From: Alphaproteobacteria bacterium
GTDB taxonomy: Bacteria; Pseudomonadota; Alphaproteobacteria; Micavibrionales; Micavibrionaceae
Length of the DNA: 64,000 nt
Reading direction: 5' to 3'
NCBI GenBank assembly: GCA_021775965.1
Contig: JAJFGV010000014.1
Span: forward strand, 1-64,000
Every line of letters starts with the position of its first letter. Position 1 is the stretch's first letter. The position numbers and the translations under genes were made by a program. Positions 46,069 through 55,236 of this stretch are shown piece after piece. The notes below the pieces were generated by a model, which had not been told where the DNA came from, ran no database searches, and worked only from the letters and a program-made list of their open reading frames with translations.

Positions 46069-46721
46069 AAAACCTTCTCGCTGATCAATTCAGCGCAACG
46101 TTTCGACTGTCTATAAATATAACGCTTCATCAGCCGCGAGTTATCTTTCAACAATTTATACTTCGTTGGCGCCTCGGCCAGCGGCAGGCTTGACGTATTC
46201 CCCAGACAAACATGACGCGCCAACACCGTACCCTGCTCCAGATCATATAAATTCATCAACGCCCGCACCTTCACAATATAACGCGTGCGGCTTTTCGGGT
46301 GCGGGGCAATTCCCCAATCCATGGTCTCAACATCAAGAACAATCCCTTCTTCATAACCATTTTCTGCCGCCCACACCAAAATATCGTCCGGCTTCTCCTG
46401 GTCTTTAAAAGAAATCGTCTCAGGCTTGGCGCTTACTTCATATATCTTTTTTAAATCATCAACCAAAGCACGTTCGATAATTTCTGACGGCGCACGGAGC
46501 TTATCGGTCTTCGATTCTTCTTCCCCCACATTACCAACATCCACAAGCGTGTTCAGCATATCCTTGCCCGACACAAAATAATGCGCCTCAACAACATCTT
46601 CCTTCACCAGATAAATTTTCTTGCTGGTCAGATCGACTTGCTCCTCCTGTTCAAGTTTAACAGATGGCAACGACTCACAAGACGCTAGAATTAACAATGT
46701 AAAACACAATAAAAACCGCAT
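46065..46721 (-). CDS. Putative lipoprotein (218 residues)
   Basis: Signal peptide MRFLLCFTLLILASC with a lipobox LASC, so Cys15 is the predicted acylated residue; next residue Glu allows outer-membrane sorting. The mature part is alpha/beta with EGIVLDVETMDWGIAPHPKS and a basic C-terminus. No family recognised with certainty; it recalls small lipoproteins of unknown function. ATG at 46721 follows the nuoH stop by one base, so it is very likely co-translated with nuoH. Confidence 0.75.
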   Translation of the reverse strand: MRFLLCFTLLILASCESLPSVKLEQEEQVDLTSKKIYLVKEDVVEAHYFVSGKDMLNTLVDVGNVGEEESKTDKLRAPSEIIERALVDDLKKIYEVSAKPETISFKDQEKPDDILVWAAENGYEEGIVLDVETMDWGIAPHPKSRTRYIVKVRALMNLYDLEQGTVLARHVCLGNTSSLPLAEAPTKYKLLKDNSRLMKRYIYRQSKRCAELISEKVF

Positions 46722-46722
46722 A

Positions 46723-47880
46723 CTATTCTCCACTAGTGGCCCCGTCATCAACCTCGTCATCAGCCGGGTCAGACACACTTTCAATAGCGCGTAGAATTTC
46801 TTCACCGCCCTCGATCAAACTTTCGACGCTGCGTTCAACTGGGGCCAGCAGATTTGCCTTTTCTTTTTGTCCCGGCAGCGCATCAAGCGACAGCAACGTT
46901 CCCGACACAATAACAACCCAAACCAATGTCAGCGGTAAAAATATTTTCCAGCCCAGCCGCATCAATTGATCATAGCGAAACCGTGGCAATGTCGCCCGTG
47001 ACCATAGGAAGAAAAACAACACGCCTGCCGTTTTGAACGCGAACCAGACAATCCCCGGCACGAACGCCAAAAACGTCATCCCAAATGGCGGCAACCAGCC
47101 ACCGAGAAACAAAATCACGGTCATAGCGCTCATCAAAATCATATTGGCGTATTCACCCAGGAAGAACAGCGCATAGGTCATGGCCGAATATTCAACCATA
47201 AACCCGCCGGTAATCTCCGACTCGCCCTCGGGCAAATCAAACGGCGCGCGGTTGGTTTCGGCCAGAATAGACACAAGGAATACGATAAACATCGGGAACA
47301 GCAAAACCTGCATCCAGATTGGCCGCGGCGCCAGCACAATTTCCTGCATATTCAGCGAACCGGTACAAAGCAGCACACAAACAATAATCAGCCCCATAGA
47401 CACTTCGTATGACACCATCTGCGAAGCGCTGCGCAATCCGCCCAAAAATGCATAGCGCGAATTCGACGCCCAACCGGCCATGATAATGCCGTAAACCCCC
47501 ATCGATGAAATTGCAACGAGATACAAAATCCCAACATTGATATTGGCCAGCACCCAGCCCTTATCGAACGGGATCACCGCCCACGCCACCAACGACAACG
47601 CAAACAACATCATCGGCGCCAGCAAAAACACCACACGGTGCGCCTGGCTTGGAATAATGGTTTCCTTGGAAAAAAGTTTGATCCCGTCGGCAATCGGCTG
47701 CAATAAGCCGAACGGCCCGACCGTCATCGGCCCCTGCCTGCGCTGCATACCACCCAGAACCTTACGCTCAGCATAAGTCAAATACGCCACAGACAACATC
47801 ACCCCACCGATGATCAGCATGATGTATAACAACGTCCACGCCGTCCAGATTCCGTATGTTTGCCAGAGTTCCTGTATCAT
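46723..47880 (-). CDS. nuoH: NADH-quinone oxidoreductase subunit H
   Basis: Quinone-proximal membrane subunit of complex I, eight helices. Family motifs [48 protein letters not shown]-like [28 protein letters not shown] and the C-terminal [18 protein letters not shown] are all intact. 385 residues with an acidic C-terminal extension of about 45 residues beyond the usual end. Its ATG overlaps the upstream four-helix gene stop as ATGA. Confidence 0.98.
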   Translation of the reverse strand: MIQELWQTYGIWTAWTLLYIMLIIGGVMLSVAYLTYAERKVLGGMQRRQGPMTVGPFGLLQPIADGIKLFSKETIIPSQAHRVVFLLAPMMLFALSLVAWAVIPFDKGWVLANINVGILYLVAISSMGVYGIIMAGWASNSRYAFLGGLRSASQMVSYEVSMGLIIVCVLLCTGSLNMQEIVLAPRPIWMQVLLFPMFIVFLVSILAETNRAPFDLPEGESEITGGFMVEYSAMTYALFFLGEYANMILMSAMTVILFLGGWLPPFGMTFLAFVPGIVWFAFKTAGVLFFFLWSRATLPRFRYDQLMRLGWKIFLPLTLVWVVIVSGTLLSLDALPGQKEKANLLAPVERSVESLIEGGEEILRAIESVSDPADDEVDDGATSGE

Positions 47881-48269
47881 GCGCTTATTCTATCTTTCTT
47901 CTGGCTTCTTACAAACACCCATCCCCCTATGCCAGATGCGGTTACAAAGAATAGGCTAATAATTACCACTCCTACAAAAAAATACACTAGCATTCCTGTA
48001 AAAAAAGCCATCGTAATATTAACTAAAGATGCTAACCCACCCAGCAATAAAGCATTTAAAAGAGGCGCTTTATCGCAAGCCATTTTAGCCGTAACATAGC
48101 CAGCCATCATTAAAACAACAAAAGAGATCAATAAAAAAATTATTATACTACCCCCACCTACAGGAAAAAAGGGCATCATAATAAGCTTAAGAAACAAAAG
48201 AGAAAAACTAAGTACAATTAAAAAAAATAACCCTCCCAAAATTGCCTTTATATCTATCTGTTTAAGCAT
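47877..48269 (-). CDS. Hypothetical four-helix membrane protein (130 residues)
   Basis: Four hydrophobic segments (about 9-32, 36-58, 68-90, 95-120) with little soluble sequence; no family recognised. It starts [20 protein letters not shown] directly after the MazG-like stop and its own stop overlaps nuoH as ATGA. The codon use is more AT-rich than nuoH and nuoG. The tight junctions place it inside the nuoG-nuoH transcript. A role in complex I assembly is possible but not shown. Confidence 0.7.
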   Translation of the reverse strand: MLKQIDIKAILGGLFFLIVLSFSLLFLKLIMMPFFPVGGGSIIIFLLISFVVLMMAGYVTAKMACDKAPLLNALLLGGLASLVNITMAFFTGMLVYFFVGVVIISLFFVTASGIGGWVFVRSQKKDRISA

Positions 48270-48674
48270 CTAAGCAGCCTTATCTTTTTTATCTATAAAC
48301 TTCGCGAGGTCAGGCTTCCAGTAATTCGGCCCCTTGAGAACTTTACCATCACTCTCACGCCGGATCGGATTGCCATCCTCACCAAGCTTGCTCATATTCG
48401 ACGCATGCACCTCGTCAAACGCCGCAGCTTTCACGCCATGCAGGCCAAACGACAAATACGCCCCATCCAGCACATATTGCAAATCGGTGAGCGCATCAAG
48501 CACCTCAACCATATCACCGTCCTTCAGCGCATCCTGTAATTCTTCCAATTCCTCAGCCAATAAATTAATCCGCAGCGCATTAGTTTTTTCATCCGAAATA
48601 TCTGGCGTATCCTTCACCGGCAACCCATAGGTCTCATGAAATTCCTGAACCTGTTCTAACGTGTTTTTACTCAT
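48270..48674 (-). CDS. MazG-like nucleotide pyrophosphohydrolase
   Basis: 134 residues, all-alpha NTP pyrophosphohydrolase fold (MazG / PRA-PH superfamily). The metal-binding pattern EELEELQDALKDGDMVEVLD with Asp in ALTDLQYVLDG is clear. These enzymes hydrolyse non-canonical or excess NTPs to NMP and PPi; the exact substrate cannot be read. The start overlaps the nuoG stop as ATGA and the next gene starts at the stop. Its presence in a nuo transcript is unusual. Confidence 0.85.
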   Translation of the reverse strand: MSKNTLEQVQEFHETYGLPVKDTPDISDEKTNALRINLLAEELEELQDALKDGDMVEVLDALTDLQYVLDGAYLSFGLHGVKAAAFDEVHASNMSKLGEDGNPIRRESDGKVLKGPNYWKPDLAKFIDKKDKAA

Positions 48675-50737
48675 TCGGCGGCCTCCAATACTTTACTCTC
48701 TTCAGTTACAAAATTCTTGGTACATTCGCCCATCGTTTCCGATGCGCGACAAATCGGATTGGTTAAATAATAATGTGTGACGGGCGAGCGGAAAGGCTCG
48801 CTCAAAAACTTACCCTTCACACCAAAGCTTTCCCAATGCGAAGCCCGCAGCACATCAATATCGGCAATATGCGGCCAGTCGGTTTTGATCCGCTCACGCA
48901 ATTGTATCAGCGTGTCATACGGCAGCACATGACCTACCCGCTCAGAGATCGCGCGGATAATTTTCCAGTCTTCGCGCGCCTGCCCCGGCGGTGCCACGGC
49001 CTTTTTACCAAGCTGCGCCCGCCCTTCGGTGTTCACGTACGTGCCGTCTTTTTCGGTGTAAGCACTACCCGGCAAAATTACATCGGCGCGCTGCGCCCCG
49101 CGGTCACCGTGATGGCCCTGATAAATCACAAAGCTCTGCCAGCCAATCGCGGCCTTGGCATCAAATTCATCGGCACCAAGCAAATAAAGAACCTCAACCG
49201 ATCCGTCTTTGGTCCCGGCGATAATATCATGAAACCCTTTGCCACCCGTTTGCGGTACAAAACCAATATCCAGCGCACCAACACGCGACGCTGCATTGTG
49301 TAGCACGTTAAATCCATTCCAGCCCTCTTTAATACAACCAAGCTGCTCCGCCGCTTCATACAGGGCCGCGTGAATCGCCGCGCCATCTTCACGCACAAAA
49401 ACACCGGCCCCGGCAATAATCATAGGCTTCTCGGCCTTCACATTCTTTGCGTAATCCTTGGCCAACTTCACCAGATCATCCGGTCCCGTTCCCGCATGAT
49501 GATACGGATAAGTCAGATCAGCCGCCTCACCAATCAACGCAATCGGAATGCGCTTCTCCAGCCAGGCTTTACGAATACGCGCATTGACCATCGTCGCCTC
49601 TGCCCGCGGGTTGGTGCCAACCAGCAAAATCGCGTCAGCCTCTTCAATCCCGGCAATGCCGCTGCCGAATATATAACCGCGGCGCACAGACGTATCAAAA
49701 CGCCCGCCATCGGTGCGACAATCCATATGAGGTGATCCCAGCCGTTCCATCAAATCCTTTAGTGCCACCATTGATTCCAGATCACATAAATCCCCGGCCA
49801 ACGCCGCGATGTTCTCACCTTTCACGCCCTTGGTCTTCTCCGCGATAAACGCCAGCGCTTCACCCCAGCTTGCTTCCTCCAGCTTGCCGCTATCTTCATT
49901 GCGGATATAGGGCCGGTCGAGCCGCGCCCTATTCAACCCGTCATAAGAAAACCGCGTGCGATCGGAAATCCATTCCTCATTCACATCTTCATGCAAACGC
50001 GGCAGCACCCGCATCACCTCGCGGCCACGGCTATCAACACGGATATTGCTGCCAACCGCATCATGGACGTCAATGCTCTCGGTTTTCTTCAGCTCCCAAG
50101 ACCGCGCGCCAAACGCATAAGGCTTCGACGTCAACGCCCCAACCGGGCAAATATCAATGAGATTGCCCGAAAGCTCTGTCTCCACCAGTTTCTCGATAAA
50201 CGTGCCAATTTCCGCATCTTCGCCGCGATGAAACTGTCCCAGCACCGGCGTGCCGGCAATCTCCTCGGCAAAACGAACGCAGCGCGTACAATTGATACAA
50301 CGCGTCATGACGGTTTTCACCAGCGGTCCAAGTTCTTTATCCGGCATGGCGCGTTTGTTTTCTTCAAAGCGCGAGCGATCAAACCCATAAGCCACAGCCT
50401 GGTCCTGCAAATCACATTCGCCGCCCTGATCACAAATCGGGCAATCGAGCGGGTGATTAATGAGAAGCATCTCCATCACGCCCTTGCGGGCCTTTTTGAC
50501 CATCTCAGATTCGGTGTTTACCACCATGCCGTCACCGCAGGCCATCGCACAGCTTGCGGCCGGTTTCGGCGGGCCGCCTTCAACCTCGACCAGGCACATA
50601 CGGCAATTGGCCGGCACAGTTAATTTGTCATGATAGCAAAAACGTGGGATTTCGACGCCAATCTGTTCGGCGGCCTGCAGGATACTGGTGCCCTGCTCGA
50701 CTTCGACTTCCAGCCCGTTGATGGTTAGTTTTGGCAT
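48671..50737 (-). CDS. nuoG: NADH-quinone oxidoreductase subunit G
   Basis: Iron-sulfur subunit of the NADH-oxidising arm. 688 residues. N-terminal [2Fe-2S] N1b cluster (CYHDKLTVPANCRMCLVEVE...C), the His-Cys N5 ligand set (HPLDCPICDQGGECDLQD), and two [4Fe-4S] sets (CINCTRCVRFAEEI and DICPVGALT). The molybdopterin-oxidoreductase-like C-terminal domain follows. ATG at 50737 (MPKLTINGLEVEVEQ) is used. It is the first gene of the second nuo block and is divergent from purSL, so it must have its own promoter in the 106-base gap; none is clear. Confidence 0.97.
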   Translation of the reverse strand: MPKLTINGLEVEVEQGTSILQAAEQIGVEIPRFCYHDKLTVPANCRMCLVEVEGGPPKPAASCAMACGDGMVVNTESEMVKKARKGVMEMLLINHPLDCPICDQGGECDLQDQAVAYGFDRSRFEENKRAMPDKELGPLVKTVMTRCINCTRCVRFAEEIAGTPVLGQFHRGEDAEIGTFIEKLVETELSGNLIDICPVGALTSKPYAFGARSWELKKTESIDVHDAVGSNIRVDSRGREVMRVLPRLHEDVNEEWISDRTRFSYDGLNRARLDRPYIRNEDSGKLEEASWGEALAFIAEKTKGVKGENIAALAGDLCDLESMVALKDLMERLGSPHMDCRTDGGRFDTSVRRGYIFGSGIAGIEEADAILLVGTNPRAEATMVNARIRKAWLEKRIPIALIGEAADLTYPYHHAGTGPDDLVKLAKDYAKNVKAEKPMIIAGAGVFVREDGAAIHAALYEAAEQLGCIKEGWNGFNVLHNAASRVGALDIGFVPQTGGKGFHDIIAGTKDGSVEVLYLLGADEFDAKAAIGWQSFVIYQGHHGDRGAQRADVILPGSAYTEKDGTYVNTEGRAQLGKKAVAPPGQAREDWKIIRAISERVGHVLPYDTLIQLRERIKTDWPHIADIDVLRASHWESFGVKGKFLSEPFRSPVTHYYLTNPICRASETMGECTKNFVTEESKVLEAAE

Positions 50738-50843
50738 GCTGATTGAGTACCGCTGTAGAATTCCACACTCATTTAACAACAGAGCATAGCCTGAAAACAG
50801 AGTTTTTTCTTTATTTTTTTGTTTTTCCCTTTAAAAAAGGCCT

Positions 50844-53738
50844 ATGCCGCGTATCGAAATATTATCACATGAAGATGATGGCCGCGCCCGCCAGATAGAG
50901 CAGGCCCTAAAGGCCAAGGGCAAGGCCGCATCCGTGCGTGTGGTTGACGTCTATACTTCGGAAAACCCCAAAGCGCAAAGCGCTGAATTCATTGGCAGCC
51001 TCACGAATCCTGTGACACAAAAATCGGATCAAATGCCGGATGATTTCGACTGGGCCCTCGAAATCGGCTACCTGCCCGGTGTTACGGATAATGTTGGCCA
51101 TACGGCCTCGGAGCTTCTGGAGCTAGCAGGCGCTCAAAACGACAATGAATGCTATTCCGCCCGCCTTTACCTAATCAAAGGAAAGCTCAGCAAAACCGAT
51201 ATTGAATCACTGGCGGGTGAGCTGTCCAACAAACTCATCCAGCGCGCCTCGATCAAAAGCCATGACGACTTCACCAAAGATGGCGGCATGGACGTTGTTG
51301 TCCCGAAAGTCTCCCTCGATAACAAAGGCGCGGTTGCTGACGACATTGATCTCAACGTCTCCGACGAAGAACTGAAAATCATCGGCACGCAGGGCATAGA
51401 AGATGCCGACGGCACGCGGCGCGGCCCCCTCGGTATGTCACTTCTTTATATGCATGCCGTCAAAGATTACTTCGCCAAAGAAGGCCGCCCCGCCAAAGAC
51501 ATCGAGCTGGAAACGCTCGCGCAAACATGGTCGGAACATTGCAAGCACACCATCTTCGCCTCACCTATCGATGATGTAAAAGATGGAATTTTCAAACATT
51601 ACATCAGACGCGCGACCGCAGACATTCGTAAAAAGCGTGGCAAAGATGACATCTGCGTTTCCGTCTTTTCCGATGACTCGGGCGGCATTATATTTGATGA
51701 TAAATACCTCATCACGCACAAGGTAGAGACACACAACTCCCCTTCCGCGCTTGATCCGTTCGGCGGCTCTATCACAGGCATAGTCGGCGTGAACCGCGAC
51801 TGTATCGCTTTTGGTATGGGCGCCAAGCCGGTGATTAATATCTACGGGTTTTGCCTCGCTGACCCGCGCACCAAGCCCGAATATTACCGCGATAAAGCCA
51901 TGACCAATTCCATCCTCTCACCAGAGACCATCATGAATGGCGTTGTACGTGGCGTCGAAGTCGGCGGCAATTGCTCCGGTATTCCAACACCGCAGGGCTT
52001 CGTCTATTTTGATGATCGCTTTGTCGGCAAACCTCTCGTGTTTGTCGGAACAGTCGGCCTCATCCCGCGCGAAATCAACGACAAACCCAGCCATGAAAAA
52101 GGCACACGGCCTGGCGATAAAATTCTTATGGTCGGCGGCCGCGTTGGGCGCGACGGGATTCATGGTGCGACGTTCTCGTCCGTCGTTCTTGATGAAAATT
52201 CTCCGGCCACCGCTGTGCAAATCGGCGACCCGATCACACAGAAAAAACTCTCCGATGTCATCATCAAGGAAATCCGTGATCAGGGCCTCTACACAGCCAT
52301 GACAGATAACGGCGCAGGCGGGCTATCGTCTTCGGTTGGGGAGCTGGCAGAAGGCTCAGGTGGACTTCATATAGAGCTGGATAAAGTGCCATTGAAATAC
52401 CCCGGCATGGCCCCATGGGAAATCTGGATCTCGGAATCACAAGAACGCATGAGCATTGCCGTACCGCCCGAAAACACCGACAAGATGATTAAGCTATTCG
52501 CCGCTCGAGGCGTCGAAGCCACTGTTGTCGGCGAATTCACCAATACCGGCCGCGCTCATGCGACATGGCACGGTGAAACGGTGATGGATATGGATATGGA
52601 TTTCCTCCATGGCGGTCTGCCGGAAACGCCATTAAAGACAACTTACACCCAAGGCGGCGAAACAGAACCCGACTTACCCGAGCCAAAAGATTACGGCCAA
52701 ACCCTCAAAGACATGCTCTCCCGCCCCAACATCTGCTCCAAAGAATTCATTTCCACGCAATACGATCACAATGTCCAAGGCAGCGCCGTTCTTGGACCAC
52801 TTCAGGGGCCGGGCCGCGTCTACGCCGATGCGTCCGTTACCAAGCCGTTGCTGGACAACCCACGCGGCGTAGCTCTCTCGCAAGGCCTCGCCCCGCGCTA
52901 CAGCGATATTGACACCGGCGCGATGGCGTCAGCCGCGCTGGATATGGCTGTCAGAAATACCGTAGCCGCAGGCGCCGACTTCCACCACATCGCCATTCTC
53001 GATAATTTCTGCTGGTGCTCTTCCGATGAACCCGAACGGCTGGGCCAGCTCAAACGTGCCGCCGAAGCCATCTATGATTTATCCGTGCTCTTTGAGACGC
53101 CATTTATTTCCGGCAAAGATTCGATGTTCAATGACTTCAAGGGTTACGACGCGGACGGCAAAGAAGTTAAAATCTCTGTGCCGCCGACACTGCTCGTCTC
53201 CTCCATCGGTGTTATCCCCGATGTAGAACAATCAATCTCTCTCGCCCCCAAAGCGCCGGGCGACCTTATATATATTCTCAGCGAAACCAAAGACGAACTC
53301 GGCGCGTCCGAATATTACGATATGAACGGCACTTTGGGCCAAAACGTCCCGCAGATCGACGGCGCAAGAAATCTGGAACTCTACAAACTCTATTCCCAAG
53401 CCGCCCGGCAAAACCTCATCGCCTCCGCCTTAAGTATTAACCTCGGCGGCCTCGGTGTGGCTCTGGCCAAAAAAGCCATCGCCGGACAAATGGGCATGAA
53501 TATTGATTTAAGCGGTTTTGATTTGCGTGCCGACAAACTCCTGTTCTCTGAAAGCCTTGGCCGCATTTTGGTCACAGTCACCCCCGCGAACCAAAAAGAA
53601 TTTGAAAAGCACTTCGGTCACTCCGCCCAGCAGATTGGACAAATCACTGATAGCAATAAACTAAATATAAACAATATATTAGAAGTATATATTAAAGCAC
53701 TGGAAGAGGCATACAAAGCGCCTCTCAAGGATTACTGA
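50844..53738 (+). CDS. purL: Phosphoribosylformylglycinamidine synthase, fused PurS-PurL type
   Basis: Converts FGAR to FGAM in purine synthesis, using ammonia from PurQ. 964 residues. The first ~220 residues form PurS-like halves (IEILSHEDDGRARQIEQALK and ARLYLIKGKLSKTDIESLAG) around a linker with DFDWALEIGYLPGVTDNVG. The PurL core then begins SEHCKHTIF and includes ETHNSPSALDPFGGSITGIV, DNGAGGLSSSVGELAEGSGG and ISESQERMSIAV. Most alphaproteobacteria have separate purS and a ~740-residue purL; this fused form resembles, from memory, that of deltaproteobacteria. It overlaps purQ (ATGA-type) and lies against the nuo direction, so transfer is likely. Confidence 0.93.
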   Translation: MPRIEILSHEDDGRARQIEQALKAKGKAASVRVVDVYTSENPKAQSAEFIGSLTNPVTQKSDQMPDDFDWALEIGYLPGVTDNVGHTASELLELAGAQNDNECYSARLYLIKGKLSKTDIESLAGELSNKLIQRASIKSHDDFTKDGGMDVVVPKVSLDNKGAVADDIDLNVSDEELKIIGTQGIEDADGTRRGPLGMSLLYMHAVKDYFAKEGRPAKDIELETLAQTWSEHCKHTIFASPIDDVKDGIFKHYIRRATADIRKKRGKDDICVSVFSDDSGGIIFDDKYLITHKVETHNSPSALDPFGGSITGIVGVNRDCIAFGMGAKPVINIYGFCLADPRTKPEYYRDKAMTNSILSPETIMNGVVRGVEVGGNCSGIPTPQGFVYFDDRFVGKPLVFVGTVGLIPREINDKPSHEKGTRPGDKILMVGGRVGRDGIHGATFSSVVLDENSPATAVQIGDPITQKKLSDVIIKEIRDQGLYTAMTDNGAGGLSSSVGELAEGSGGLHIELDKVPLKYPGMAPWEIWISESQERMSIAVPPENTDKMIKLFAARGVEATVVGEFTNTGRAHATWHGETVMDMDMDFLHGGLPETPLKTTYTQGGETEPDLPEPKDYGQTLKDMLSRPNICSKEFISTQYDHNVQGSAVLGPLQGPGRVYADASVTKPLLDNPRGVALSQGLAPRYSDIDTGAMASAALDMAVRNTVAAGADFHHIAILDNFCWCSSDEPERLGQLKRAAEAIYDLSVLFETPFISGKDSMFNDFKGYDADGKEVKISVPPTLLVSSIGVIPDVEQSISLAPKAPGDLIYILSETKDELGASEYYDMNGTLGQNVPQIDGARNLELYKLYSQAARQNLIASALSINLGGLGVALAKKAIAGQMGMNIDLSGFDLRADKLLFSESLGRILVTVTPANQKEFEKHFGHSAQQIGQITDSNKLNINNILEVYIKALEEAYKAPLKDY

Positions 53739-54556
53739 TGAGCGCAAAAGCACTCATACTCAGTGGCTACGGCCTGAACTGCGAAGAAGAAACGCTCTTC
53801 GCCTTTGAACATGTCGGCCTGACGGGCTCCATCCGCCACATCAACGACCTGATCGACAACCCTAAAGAGCTCGACGAAATCCAAATCCTCGTTGTGCCCG
53901 GCGGGTTTTCCTATGGTGATGACACCGGCTCCGGCAATGCCTTTGCCCAAAAAATGCGGCTATCGCTCTGGGACTCCCTACGGGAGTTCGTTTCAAGGGA
54001 TACGCTCACTCTCGGAATTTGCAATGGCTGTCAGATCCTCACAAATCTCGGCCTCGCTCCGGCGCTTGACGATAATTACGGTGAGCGCATTGTCGCTGTC
54101 ACCCATAACCTCACCGCACGCTATCAGTGCCGCTGGGTGGATTTAAAAGTCGGCGCGTCAAACTCTCCATGGCTAAATGGCATTGATACCATGCACATCC
54201 CCGTCGCCCATGGCGAAGGCCGCTTTATGATGGACGGGCAAACAATGGACGCCATTAAAGACCAGATCGCCCTCACCTACACAAAACCCGACCAATCACC
54301 CGCCAATAACGAATTCCCGTTTAATCCCAATGGATCGATGAATGATATCGCCGGCATTACGGACCAGAGCGGCCGCGTCCTCGCCCTGATGCCCCACCCG
54401 GAGCGCGGCATGTTCACCTGGCAACGTGATGATTACGACCACCTGAAAGACAAGACGCAGCGCGAAGGCGCTCAATTACCCGAAGAATCCGACGGCATGG
54501 CACTATTCAAAAACGCCGCTGAATATTTTGAAGTTGCTAAAAGAAAGACTGCATAG
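53738..54556 (+). CDS. purQ: Phosphoribosylformylglycinamidine synthase glutaminase subunit
   Basis: Provides ammonia to PurL. 272 residues, longer than the ~220 of the common alphaproteobacterial PurQ and matching the type paired with fused PurSL. Class I amidotransferase: GGFSYGDDTGSGNAFAQKM, nucleophile Cys in LGICNGCQILTNLGL, and His/Glu in MPHPERGMFTW. Its ATG overlaps the purSL stop, implying coupling and a complex of matched stoichiometry. Confidence 0.96.
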   Translation: MSAKALILSGYGLNCEEETLFAFEHVGLTGSIRHINDLIDNPKELDEIQILVVPGGFSYGDDTGSGNAFAQKMRLSLWDSLREFVSRDTLTLGICNGCQILTNLGLAPALDDNYGERIVAVTHNLTARYQCRWVDLKVGASNSPWLNGIDTMHIPVAHGEGRFMMDGQTMDAIKDQIALTYTKPDQSPANNEFPFNPNGSMNDIAGITDQSGRVLALMPHPERGMFTWQRDDYDHLKDKTQREGAQLPEESDGMALFKNAAEYFEVAKRKTA

Positions 54557-54565
54557 AATAAGTTG

Positions 54566-55150
54566 CTATATCGCAAACTCTGGATGCTCTTTTCTGGTCG
54601 TCTCAACAATATAATCTTCAATATCAGCAAGAGGAATAGTTACAAATCTGTTATCAGAAATCTCTGCCTTATAAGACTTACGAATACGATCCCATGGTGT
54701 CTCAGGTTGCGTCATGCCACTAAAAAGCATCTCCCCACTGATCCCTTTATATAAACCCCATATCTCTGTTAACTGTTGCCTGTCATGTTGAGAGAGAAGT
54801 GGCTGAATATTGTCAATGTAAGGAGGAATAGGGTCATTCCCATACTTTCCTGCATATGCTTGAAATAATGATTGAAGTCTAGGCCCGTATTTAGAGGCAT
54901 AAAAACTCTCACTTAGAAGAACAGCGGGAGAATCTTGACGGTCTTTAATGCTTCCATGCATTCGGTATTCATGAAGCAATGAAAACGCTTGAGCATAAAA
55001 TAAAAGGCCGATTAGCTGCATCAAATTTATACCTCTATTTTCACCAACAGGCTCTTGATTGGAGAGATAAATAAGGTGCCCGGCTAAAGAAAGCGTTCTC
55101 AGCTTTTCGTCTTCGGTAACAGTTGAGTACTGGGGTATAAGTGAGTTCAT
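54566..55150 (-). CDS. Panacea-domain (DUF4065, SocA-like) protein, putative orphan antitoxin
   Basis: 194 residues, soluble. The pattern matches the Panacea/SocA family: LLFYAQAFSLLHEYRM, SKYGPRLQSLFQAYAGKYGN, a central QLTEIWGLYKGISGEMLFSG, then MTQPETPWDRIRKSYKAEIS, and a C-terminal IPLADIEDYIV. The family includes the SocA protease adaptor and many toxin-neutralising antitoxins, usually next to a toxin. Here the neighbours are purQ (convergent) and nuoF, so no toxin is seen. Promoter TTGACA-16-TATTCT holds a palindrome. Start at 55150 behind AGGAGA. Family assignment is from sequence pattern, so moderately sure. Confidence 0.65.
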   Translation of the reverse strand: MNSLIPQYSTVTEDEKLRTLSLAGHLIYLSNQEPVGENRGINLMQLIGLLFYAQAFSLLHEYRMHGSIKDRQDSPAVLLSESFYASKYGPRLQSLFQAYAGKYGNDPIPPYIDNIQPLLSQHDRQQLTEIWGLYKGISGEMLFSGMTQPETPWDRIRKSYKAEISDNRFVTIPLADIEDYIVETTRKEHPEFAI

Positions 55151-55174
55151 GGTTTACGCTCTCCTAAAAAACGC

Positions 55175-55202
55175 AGAATAGCAAAGTTTTAACTTATGTC
55201 AA
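55175..55202 (-). promoter_or_regulatory. Promoter and operator of the Panacea gene
   Basis: On the minus strand TTGACA (55197-55202), 16 bases, TATTCT (55175-55180). The spacer contains AAGTT-AA-AACTT (55184-55195), a perfect 5-base inverted repeat, well placed for a repressor. AGGAGA precedes the start codon. Confidence 0.55.
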
Positions 55203-55236
55203 TACGTAACGCCGTGCAGGGTTAAATTTAGAAGCT

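Noticed and set aside
50780-50843. T-rich stretch before purSL as a terminator
   Set aside because: Runs of T exist, but no stable GC stem precedes them on either strand.
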